Shown piece by piece: positions 6,764 through 12,970 of a stretch of 13,168 nt of DNA. The stretch's first letter is position 1, and every line of letters begins with the position of its first letter. The stretch lies in assembly GCA_015662785.1 (NCBI GenBank), contig DQTM01000213.1, forward strand, positions 1-13,168, given 5' to 3'. The notes beneath the pieces were generated by a model. The model saw only the letters and a program-made list of their open reading frames with translations, ran no database searches and was not told where the DNA came from. The stretch is from Sulfurospirillum arcachonense. Lineage in GTDB: Bacteria; Campylobacterota; Campylobacteria; Campylobacterales; Sulfurospirillaceae. The translations under genes and the position numbers were made by a program.

Positions 6764-8466
6764 GCTAATAGTTCCTTTATTTTAGACTCTATTTCATCTA
6801 CATGTACAGATGTTTTCTCTAGTGTTTTTCGCTCAACCAATTCAACTTGACCATCTTTAAGCCCTTTTCCTACAATAAGAGCATAAGGAAAACCTATGAG
6901 CTCAAAATCTTTTATTTTTGGTCCAAATCTATCTTTTCTATCATCAAGAAGTACATTATACCCCCCTTCTTTCAATGATTGGTAAATACTCTCACCAAAC
7001 TTCAATTCATCTTCATTTTTGATATTTGAAATAATAATATCTAAATCAAATGGCGTAGTTTGTCTATTCCAAATACACCCTTTTTCATCGTGGCTAGCTT
7101 CAATCATAACAGCAACCAAACGACTCACTCCAACTCCATAACATCCCATATAAAATGGTTTTGCTTTTCCATTTTGGTCTAAGAAAGTTGCGTCCATAGC
7201 TTTTGCATATTTTTGTCCTAGCTGAAAGATATGACCAACTTCAATGCCTTTAGTCACACCAAGCTCTCCACCACAACATGAACATTTGTCACCAGCACTA
7301 ACTTCAACAAGGTCTTTGTATCTGCTATCATTGAAGTTTAACACACTCATACCTATGTTGTGATACTCATGCTCATTTGCTCCACAAATCAAATTTTTCT
7401 CATCTCTAAGCTCACTATCAATAAAAAAGTTTATATCTTCAGGAAGTCCAAAAGGTCCACAAGACCCAGCAACTAAACCTGCATTTTTAACTTCATCTTC
7501 ATTTGCATCAACTAGTTCTAATGCACCACAAGCATTTTGTGCTTTTGTCTCTTGTAAGTTGTCATTTCCTCTTACAAAAAACAGAACTACTTCTTCAGAG
7601 TCTTCATAAATAGCTTTTTTAATTACCGCCTTTACTGTATAGAACTCATCAACTTTAAAAAATTCAGCCACATCAGCAATGGTGCCACAGTTTGGAGTAT
7701 GAAACTTTGCCATATCTGCTTGAGGAGCTTCAACTTCAGTACTCTTTTTGGCTCTAGTTGCAGCTTCTATGTTTGCAGCATATTCACAACTCTTACATAC
7801 TACTATGTCATCTTCGCCATTATCTGTTAAAACCATAAACTCTTTACTTCCACTACCACCAATAGCACCACTATCTGCATCTACTGCTCTAAAATCAAGT
7901 CCAAGGCGTGTAAAAATTCTTCTATATGTTGCATCCATATTGTCAAACTCTTTTTTCATGCACTCTTCGCTATCGTGAAAACTATAACCATCTTTCATAG
8001 TAAATTCACGACATCTTAACAAACCATAACGAGGACGTCCCTCATCTCTAAACTTTGTAGTTATCTGATAAAGATGTAGTGGAAGTTGTTTATAACTTGT
8101 TACCTTACCTCTAACAATATCAACAGCGACTTCTTCATGAGTTGGTCCCAAAACAAAATCGTTATTTTTTCTATCATGCAGTCTTAAAAGCTCTTTTCCA
8201 AAAGCACTGTATCTACCACTTTGCTTCCAAAGCTCAGCTGGAGTTACAACACCCATCTGAATCTCATTTGCTCCGGCTCTATCCATCTCTTCTTTTACTA
8301 TATTTTTTATATTGTCAAATACCATCTTTCCCATAGGGAGAAAATTATATAGTCCACTTCCATATTGATTGACAAAACCAGCTCTTATTAGAAACTTATG
8401 GCTTGGTAACGTTGCATCTTTTGGTGCTTCTTTTGTTGTTGGGGCATAAAACTTACTAAATCTCAT
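6760..8466 (-). CDS. proS: Prolyl-tRNA synthetase, bacterial type with editing (INS) domain
   Basis: This class II synthetase charges tRNA-Pro. Its 568 residues match the bacterial ProS length of about 570. Class II motifs are present: motif 2 across FRDEGRPRYGLLRCREFTMK (139-158), and motif 3 in GCYGVGVSR (441-449). GPTHEE (107-112) forms part of the ATP/proline site. The editing domain is inserted between them (about 225-400) and keeps the lysine at position 279 (TVKAVIKK) that matches the editing residue of E. coli ProS, so mischarged Ala-tRNA-Pro should be cleared. Two cysteine pairs flank the insertion (Cys224/Cys227 and Cys395/Cys398) and look like a zinc knuckle. An anticodon-binding domain closes the protein. 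It is joined to hemA upstream and fxsA downstream by ATGA overlaps. Confidence 0.98.
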   Translation of the reverse strand: MRFSKFYAPTTKEAPKDATLPSHKFLIRAGFVNQYGSGLYNFLPMGKMVFDNIKNIVKEEMDRAGANEIQMGVVTPAELWKQSGRYSAFGKELLRLHDRKNNDFVLGPTHEEVAVDIVRGKVTSYKQLPLHLYQITTKFRDEGRPRYGLLRCREFTMKDGYSFHDSEECMKKEFDNMDATYRRIFTRLGLDFRAVDADSGAIGGSGSKEFMVLTDNGEDDIVVCKSCEYAANIEAATRAKKSTEVEAPQADMAKFHTPNCGTIADVAEFFKVDEFYTVKAVIKKAIYEDSEEVVLFFVRGNDNLQETKAQNACGALELVDANEDEVKNAGLVAGSCGPFGLPEDINFFIDSELRDEKNLICGANEHEYHNIGMSVLNFNDSRYKDLVEVSAGDKCSCCGGELGVTKGIEVGHIFQLGQKYAKAMDATFLDQNGKAKPFYMGCYGVGVSRLVAVMIEASHDEKGCIWNRQTTPFDLDIIISNIKNEDELKFGESIYQSLKEGGYNVLLDDRKDRFGPKIKDFELIGFPYALIVGKGLKDGQVELVERKTLEKTSVHVDEIESKIKELLA

Positions 8467-9779
8467 TCATTATCTCCATTTTTTTCCATACTCATGTGAT
8501 ATTCACACTTATACATATTTAATTTTTTTATACTATCTTCATCCATCTCAAAAATCTCTTGAATAGATTGAACCACTGTATCAGCTTCTGGTTTTTCTGC
8601 TAACTCTTTTAATTTTTTTGTTGGAGTGTGTAAAAAAGCATTAAAAGCACAGTGAAGTATTTTCTCTACCGTCTCTTCATATTCAGCAGGGATATATCCC
8701 TTTTTAACTGAACGTTTTATCTCTTTTAAAGAGCACTCTTTTGCTTTATCTCTAAGCTCTTTTATAATTGGGTCAATGCTAAGAGTCTGTAACCACTTAA
8801 AAAACTCCATAGTTGAGCGTCCTACTATAGAAAATGCCACTTTTGCTTGTTTCTCTCGAAGTGAAAGGTTTTTTGCTACTATCTCTTCAAGGTCATCAAC
8901 TGCATATACATTTACATCTTCCATGTCACACTCAATGTCACGAGGAACTGCTATGTCAAACCAGTAACGCTCAAACTCTCTAGTTTCAACCATTTCTTCT
9001 GTTATAACCGAGTGAGGTGCACCTGTCGCAGAAAAGAGTAAAGTATGAGTGTTAAGAAGCTCTCTAAGGTCTGAAAAAGGTTTAGCTGTTGCTCTTTCAC
9101 CTAACTCCCCGGCTAACTCTTGTGCCTTTTCTAAACTTCTATTAACTACTATGACTTTTGCACCTGCTGTGATAAGATGTTTTCCAGCTAATGTACTCAT
9201 CTCTCCAGCTCCAACTAACAAAGCAACTTGGTCTTCTATGGAACCTAGTATATCTTTTGCTTTACTAACAGCTACACTTGAAACAGAAATAGGGTTTTTA
9301 GATATCTCTGTGCTAGATCTTACAGATGCAGCACATCTAAAAGCATGATGCATAGCACGACTAAGCTTTTGCGAACAAAAGCCCTCATCTGTTGAGAATT
9401 TAAAAGCATCTTTAAGTTGTCCAACTATTTGAGTTTCACCAATGACCAGACTATCTAATGATGCCACTACCGAAAAAAGATGGTGAATAGCTCCATTGTC
9501 TTCGTATATATCTGCTCGACTCTCTAACTCACTTTTCTCAATGCCAGATACTTTTGAAAGCTCACTCAGCATATAATCAATTGTTTTTTCACAACTATTG
9601 ACACTAGCTATCATCTCAACTCTATTACATGTAGACAAAAGTATAGACTCATTGACACACTTAAAATCTTGAAGTTTTTCTAAGAAATCCCTTTTCGCTT
9701 CATCATTTGAAAAAGATAATTTTTCTCTTACTTTTATATCTGTATTTTTATGAGTAAAACTGATAATCAGATAGTGCAT
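8463..9779 (-). CDS. hemA: Glutamyl-tRNA reductase
   Basis: HemA reduces glutamyl-tRNA(Glu) with NADPH to glutamate-1-semialdehyde, the first committed step of C5-pathway haem synthesis. Its 438 residues cover all three domains. The catalytic domain has LLSTCNRVE (48-55) with nucleophile Cys51. The tRNA/substrate motif GETQIVGQLKDAF spans 114-126 and SVSSVAVSKAK follows at 165-175. The NADPH-binding Rossmann domain has LLVGAGEMS (188-195), and a C-terminal helical dimerisation domain covers about 320-420. All active-site residues seen are intact. The ATG overlaps the ispB stop by one base (TAATG), and its stop overlaps proS (ATGA). The last 20 residues are rather charged and variable, as usual. 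In many bacteria HemA is regulated by haem-dependent proteolysis; nothing in this sequence tests that. Confidence 0.98.
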   Translation of the reverse strand: MHYLIISFTHKNTDIKVREKLSFSNDEAKRDFLEKLQDFKCVNESILLSTCNRVEMIASVNSCEKTIDYMLSELSKVSGIEKSELESRADIYEDNGAIHHLFSVVASLDSLVIGETQIVGQLKDAFKFSTDEGFCSQKLSRAMHHAFRCAASVRSSTEISKNPISVSSVAVSKAKDILGSIEDQVALLVGAGEMSTLAGKHLITAGAKVIVVNRSLEKAQELAGELGERATAKPFSDLRELLNTHTLLFSATGAPHSVITEEMVETREFERYWFDIAVPRDIECDMEDVNVYAVDDLEEIVAKNLSLREKQAKVAFSIVGRSTMEFFKWLQTLSIDPIIKELRDKAKECSLKEIKRSVKKGYIPAEYEETVEKILHCAFNAFLHTPTKKLKELAEKPEADTVVQSIQEIFEMDEDSIKKLNMYKCEYHMSMEKNGDNE

Positions 9780-10675
9780 TAAAAATCCCTCACTATCATC
9801 TCTTTTATTATCTTCTCTAAATCTGGTAAGTTTTCATCTTTGATTGCTTCGAGTGCTTCGTATCCTAGCTTTTGTGCATATTTTATAGACTTTGCAACCG
9901 CTCCTGTCTCATCAAACTTTGCTTTTATCCAGTTACTTTGGTCTTCACTTAAATCTTTTCTAAAATAAGAGAGTAGTTTTGTTTTGTCATCTTCATTTAG
10001 TTTTTCGTACATGTAAAGATACGGAAGAGTAGTTTTACCCTCTCTAAAGTCGTTTAAAGCTGGTTTTCCTAAGACTTTACTAGAACTTGTGATATCTAAA
10101 ACATCATCAATCACTTGAAAAGCAAGTCCTAGGTTTCTACCGTAAAGTGCATACTTGCTGGTATCTTTACCCGCTAGTGAGGCTGCACTAAAGGCTGAAG
10201 CTTCTATGAGGGAAGCTGTTTTTTTATAAATCATATCAAAATAAATATCTTGGTTAGTATTAAAAGCATTTGCGAGTTCAACATCTAAAAGCTCTCCAAC
10301 AGAAAGTTTGGTAACCGCGTCAGCTACACTGCGTGCAACTTCATTTGGCAAGTATGTAAGTTTAGTAAAACCTTTTGAGTAGAGAATATCACCAAGCATG
10401 ATAGCAGTCATATTTCCAAAAGCATGGTTTATAGAAGTCACACCACGTCTTGTATCTGCTTCATCTATAACGTCATCATGAAGAAGGCTAGCTGCATGAA
10501 TAAGCTCAACTACACTAGCTAACTCTATAGACTCTTTTGTCTCGCCTGCTATTTTCAAAATCAATTTTGCTCTAAGTCTTTTGCCTTTAGGAACTTTCTC
10601 ATATAGTTCCAAACTTCTTGAATCTCCTATAGATTCAATATGTTCTCTCATCAATACTTCAATTTGTTCTAACAA
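9779..10675 (-). CDS. ispB: Polyprenyl (long-chain) diphosphate synthase
   Basis: This trans-isoprenyl diphosphate synthase builds the quinone side chain from IPP. Its 298 residues contain GKRLR (31-35), which binds IPP, the first aspartate-rich motif LLHDDVIDEADTRRG (64-78, DDVID at 67-71), GE at the LSVGELLDVE stretch (124-133), KTASLIEAS (152-160) and the second aspartate-rich motif FQVIDDVLD (186-194). Small residues at the positions four and five before the first motif (Ala62, Ser63) leave the product channel open, which fits a long-chain product rather than GPP or FPP (inference). The start is a TTG at 10675 with a purine-rich AGAGGCGGGA just upstream. The next candidate is the ATG at codon 9, which would also leave the fold complete. 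It is co-translated with hemA and, with the UbiD gene, points to menaquinone synthesis. Confidence 0.93.
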   Translation of the reverse strand: MLEQIEVLMREHIESIGDSRSLELYEKVPKGKRLRAKLILKIAGETKESIELASVVELIHAASLLHDDVIDEADTRRGVTSINHAFGNMTAIMLGDILYSKGFTKLTYLPNEVARSVADAVTKLSVGELLDVELANAFNTNQDIYFDMIYKKTASLIEASAFSAASLAGKDTSKYALYGRNLGLAFQVIDDVLDITSSSKVLGKPALNDFREGKTTLPYLYMYEKLNEDDKTKLLSYFRKDLSEDQSNWIKAKFDETGAVAKSIKYAQKLGYEALEAIKDENLPDLEKIIKEMIVRDF

Positions 10676-10693
10676 CTTAATCCCGCCTCTTTG

Positions 10694-11113
10694 TCAAAAT
10701 TCTACTAAAATTCTATTTTTATCATCTTTAATTAATATATCAAAACTTACTTCACTATTAGCTTGATTTATATCAGCCAATACAAGTAAAAGATAACTTC
10801 TGTCTATCATTTGGTTGCTTCCATCAGGTAAAAGGTAAAGTTTAACTCTATCCAACGACCTTTTTTTATACAAAATATATTGATGAGGATAACCCTTATG
10901 ATTTAACAAAACCGTAACTCTATCTCCGACAATAGTCGTCCAACTAAAAAAAAGACTACTTTTGTCTAATCCTTTAGACTCTGTAGTACTTGTTCCGATA
11001 CTTGCTATCTCATCTTTTTTTAGTGTATATTTGTGTGTATGTGTCCAGTTAGATTTCTCTGCACCACTTACAATACTCACAAATAAAAATAGTGAAATAA
11101 AAAGTTTACTCAT
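10694..11113 (-). CDS. Small exported protein of unknown function in the hem/quinone operon
   Basis: This 139-residue protein starts with a Sec signal peptide: MSK, a hydrophobic core LFISLFLFVSIV, then SGA before EKSNW, with likely cleavage after Ala18. The mature part of about 120 residues has alternating hydrophobic residues (for example KVTVLL-like and FDILIKDD stretches) suggesting a beta-rich periplasmic domain. It has no cysteine, no lipobox and no membrane anchor. I do not recognise a family. A small exported protein occupies the same slot upstream of ispB in C. jejuni (Cj0540) and an uncharacterised gene in H. pylori (HP0241), from memory. Its ATG overlaps the end of the DUF2018 gene by 8 bp, so both are translated from one message. 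Confidence 0.8.
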   Translation of the reverse strand: MSKLFISLFLFVSIVSGAEKSNWTHTHKYTLKKDEIASIGTSTTESKGLDKSSLFFSWTTIVGDRVTVLLNHKGYPHQYILYKKRSLDRVKLYLLPDGSNQMIDRSYLLLVLADINQANSEVSFDILIKDDKNRILVEF

Positions 11114-11390
11114 TCTGAGTTAAAATATCTCCCACAGTAGATATGAAAAAATCAATCTTTGCATTATGTATTTCATCTTGTTTTTCTACTCTAATAGTGC
11201 TTATTTCTGCTTCTAAATGAAGCCCCTTTTCTTCAATAAATTTATTCAAAAGCATCTCTACAGCAACATGTCTCTCAACATGCTTTTCTAGCGCATCTTC
11301 TACTAAGTTTTTATTTGCATTAAACATAATGTCAAAAAACTTACTTCTTGGGCTTCCTACAAAAAAATCATCTTCGTCTTCATATAGCAT
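11106..11390 (-). CDS. DUF2018-family protein (H. pylori HP0242-like)
   Basis: The product is 94 residues, MLYEDEDDFFVGSPRSKFFD... to GDILTQNE, a helical protein matching the Campylobacterota-specific DUF2018 family. H. pylori HP0242, the structural example, is an entangled all-helical homodimer used in studies of knotted proteins. Shared features from memory are the acidic N-terminus, the G-P/S-x-x-K-x-x-D-I-x-F segment and the closing ILxxNE. Molecular function is unknown. The start at 11390 is chosen over the upstream in-frame ATG at 11477. AAGG lies 8 bases upstream, the promoter TGCTATAAT (11425-11433) lies inside the longer frame, and the extra 29 residues are not family-like. It is the first gene of the operon. 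Confidence 0.88.
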   Translation of the reverse strand: MLYEDEDDFFVGSPRSKFFDIMFNANKNLVEDALEKHVERHVAVEMLLNKFIEEKGLHLEAEISTIRVEKQDEIHNAKIDFFISTVGDILTQNE

Positions 11391-11424
11391 ATATATAACC
11401 TTATTTTTGTTTTTAAAGATAAAG

Positions 11425-11433
11425 ATTATAGCA
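11425..11433 (-). promoter_or_regulatory. Extended -10 promoter (TGCTATAAT) of the DUF2018-ispB-hem-proS-ubiD operon
   Basis: Read leftwards, TGCTATAAT is a perfect TGn-TATAAT box. Transcription would begin at about 11418, giving a leader near 28 nt before the ATG at 11390 with its AAGG site. No TTGACA-like -35 is evident, as is usual in Campylobacterota. No other strong promoter was seen at the gene junctions down to ubiD, most of which overlap, so this element likely drives about 8.6 kb. Confidence 0.65.
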
Positions 11434-11491
11434 CATTGTTTAAAAGGAAAGCTTATATTGAGTAGTTTTTTCATCATTTTATTTAAATTGT

Positions 11492-11499
11492 TACATGTA
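11492..11499. repeat. TACATGTA palindrome in the divergent promoter region
   Basis: This is the one intergenic copy of an over-represented 8-bp palindrome (see the hutG cluster). It lies about 60 bp upstream of the leftward -10 and about 36 bp upstream of the rightward -10, and is followed by GAG like four other copies. Confidence 0.5.
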
Positions 11500-11511
11500 G
11501 AGATACAATTA

Positions 11512-11540
11512 TTGATTTTTAATCAAATTTAGCTTAAAAT
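11512..11540 (+). promoter_or_regulatory. Promoter for the YedF-like gene
   Basis: TTGATT (11512-11517) and TAAAAT (11535-11540) are separated by exactly 17 bp, a sigma-70 layout with 4/6 and 5/6 matches. The -35 also forms the left arm of a 6-bp inverted repeat TTGATT-TTT-AATCAA (11512-11526), which might be an operator. The ribosome-binding site AAGGA (11562-11566) stands 7 bases before the ATG at 11574. Confidence 0.55.
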
Positions 11541-11573
11541 AGTTATATCAACTGTATCATTAAGGAAAGTTTT

Positions 11574-12164
11574 ATGAGAACTATTGACTGTCGTGATATG
11601 CCTGTTCCTAAGCCTGTTGTACTTACTAAAAGTACTCTTGAAGAGTTACCGGAAAATTCTGCTGTAACAATCATAGTAAACTGTGATATGTCTGAGGACA
11701 ATATACTTACCTATGCTCAAAACAAAGGCTACTTTGTAAGAAGAGAACAAAAAAGAGCAGGTATTTTCATAACCATCTCTAAAAATTTCTCATGTGACAT
11801 AGATGAACATCATAAAAGTGATAAACAAATTGAGACAAAAGCACTTATCATAACTTCAGATTGTATTGGTCGTGGTCTTCATGGAGATAGACTCATGCAA
11901 GAATTTTTAGACTCAATCCTTTTTCAAAAAACACTACCTTCAAAAATAATTTTTATGAATAGGGGAGTGAAACTCACTTGTGGAAATCCTCAAGATCTTT
12001 CTATAAAAACACTAAGAAAGATAGAAGAAAAAGGTGTTAATATTGTAGTAAGTCTTAGATCTTTAGAAGAGCTAGACCTACATAAAAAACATCAAATTGG
12101 CAGTCAAATCACAATGTTTGAACTTGCTGAAATAATGATAAACTACCAAACATCTACTTTATAG
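11574..12164 (+). CDS. yedF: YedF-like protein (TusA-like plus DsrE-like domains), canonical cysteines replaced
   Basis: The protein has 196 residues in two domains. Residues 1-70 are TusA/SirA-like (IDCRDMPVPKPVVLTKSTLE). Residues 88-196 are DsrE-like (ALIITSDCIGRGLHGDRLMQEFL, then LPSKIIFMNRGVKLTC and GSQITMFELAEIM). This is the architecture of the YedF family, described as sulfurtransferase-like and linked by co-occurrence to selenium metabolism. The usual CPxP cysteine of the TusA part is Val11 (VPKP). The usual CGTC-like pair near the end is Ser160-L-R-Ser163. Cysteines remain at 6, 37, 74, 97 and 136, and Cys6 sits five residues before the normal place. A classical persulfide-relay role is therefore doubtful; a binding or regulatory role, or use of another cysteine, is possible (inference). 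No selD, selA or tus genes are in the window. Confidence 0.82.
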   Translation: MRTIDCRDMPVPKPVVLTKSTLEELPENSAVTIIVNCDMSEDNILTYAQNKGYFVRREQKRAGIFITISKNFSCDIDEHHKSDKQIETKALIITSDCIGRGLHGDRLMQEFLDSILFQKTLPSKIIFMNRGVKLTCGNPQDLSIKTLRKIEEKGVNIVVSLRSLEELDLHKKHQIGSQITMFELAEIMINYQTSTL

Positions 12165-12182
12165 AATCCCCAAAATATGGTA

Positions 12183-12236
12183 TTTACATATTATAATACA
12201 CAATAAAATATGTAAAATAATAATTGTTATTTTACA
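12183..12236. terminator. Overlapping AT-rich hairpins between convergent genes, possible bidirectional terminator
   Basis: Two perfect inverted repeats lie here. TTTACATATT (12183-12192) pairs with AATATGTAAA (12207-12216). TGTAAAATAA (12211-12220) pairs with TTATTTTACA (12227-12236). The second has a 10-bp stem around a 6-nt loop. The arms share 12211-12216, so only one can form at a time. Both stems are almost pure A/T and the U-tracts are part of the stems, so termination strength is uncertain. The position between the yedF stop and the hutG stop favours a shared terminator. Confidence 0.45.
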
Positions 12237-12256
12237 AATAACGTTAGCAAATGATT

Positions 12257-12970
12257 TTACTGAGCAAGTGAAACAATATCATAGATAAGCCTTGAGACTA
12301 TTTTCTTACCAATCTCATTTATGTCATATTTTGGATTATATTCTGCTATGTCTACGAGCTTGATTTTATCTCTATAATTCTCGAAAAGATATTCTAAAAC
12401 TTCATAAACAAAACCAACGTCCACTCCCCTACTAGCTATTGCACTAACCCCAGGAACTTGGTAAGTTGGAAAAACATCTGTATCGATAGTGATATAAATA
12501 TACTCTTTGTGTTTCAGAAACAAATTCAATTTTTCTTTAATCTCTTTGATGTACATGTAAGTCATTTTTGTATCTAAAATATACTCTACATGTAGAGCAT
12601 CTGCTTGAGCAAACAAAGCCTTGGTGTTGGCTGCTTTTGAGACTCCTAAACACATGTAACTAAACTCTTTACATGTAGAGGCTATCTGAGCAAAAGGAGT
12701 TCCTGACGTTGCTACTTCGTTTTTACGCAAGTCAAAATGAGCATCAAAGTTTATGATTGCAATGTCTTTTTTAAAATGGTTATGTATTCCCATGAAGCTA
12801 CCAAATGCTACTTCATGCCCACCACCAAGGACTATAGGAAAATGATTGTTTTTCAAAAGAGCCGTTACATGTAGAGCCAATTCCTCTTGTGATTTTTCCA
12901 AATCTTCATTAGCAACTACCTTACCGCAATCGTAAAGTTTACAGTTTTGATGATAAGCAAAACCACCCAT
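12257..12970 (-). CDS. hutG: Formimidoylglutamase-like protein of the arginase/ureohydrolase family (main, 5'-truncated frame)
   Basis: The 237-residue frame from the ATG at 12970 holds most of a ureohydrolase. Its dinuclear Mn2+ ligands are in GGGHE (49-53, His52), NFDAHFDLR (74-82, Asp76, His78, Asp80) and TIDTDVFPT (161-169, Asp163, Asp165). SGTPF (89-93) and VPGVSA (172-177) are substrate-pocket stretches. The DAHFDLR and PGVSA forms resemble formimidoylglutamase (N-formimidoyl-glutamate to glutamate and formamide) more than arginase or agmatinase. The ATG is not the true start: homology continues upstream as GASKGSDELKKA in this frame and then in two other frames to the window edge. As given, the enzyme would lack about 75 N-terminal residues. 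No other histidine-degradation gene is in view, so the substrate is uncertain. Confidence 0.8.
   Translation of the reverse strand: MGGFAYHQNCKLYDCGKVVANEDLEKSQEELALHVTALLKNNHFPIVLGGGHEVAFGSFMGIHNHFKKDIAIINFDAHFDLRKNEVATSGTPFAQIASTCKEFSYMCLGVSKAANTKALFAQADALHVEYILDTKMTYMYIKEIKEKLNLFLKHKEYIYITIDTDVFPTYQVPGVSAIASRGVDVGFVYEVLEYLFENYRDKIKLVDIAEYNPKYDINEIGKKIVSRLIYDIVSLAQ
12552..12873. repeat. Cluster of TACATGTA palindromes within hutG (10 copies in the window)
   Basis: Exact TACATGTA copies lie at 12552, 12587, 12670 and 12866 here, with a near copy CACATGTA at 12652. Elsewhere they lie at 4712, 6434, 6799, 9626, 10008 and 11492. Five of the ten are followed by GAG or GAC (for example TTACATGTAGAG). 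Within genes they are read in all three codon phases (CTA-CAT-GTA as LHV, ACA-TGT as TC, TAC-ATG-TA as YM), so protein sequence does not explain them. Confidence 0.6.

Noticed and set aside
11391..11477. N-terminal extension MMKKLLNISFPFKQCAII of the DUF2018 frame as a possible membrane anchor
   Set aside because: The operon promoter lies inside it and the inner ATG has a much better ribosome-binding site, so it is not expected to be translated.
12192..12197. TATAAT as a promoter in the yedF-hutG spacer
   Set aside because: No -35 or TG extension and no downstream gene in that direction; chance in an AT-rich spacer.
12210..12236. Fur-box-like AT palindrome (AATAATAATTGTTATT)
   Set aside because: It lies between two gene ends with no promoter to control; the symmetry is explained by the hairpin.
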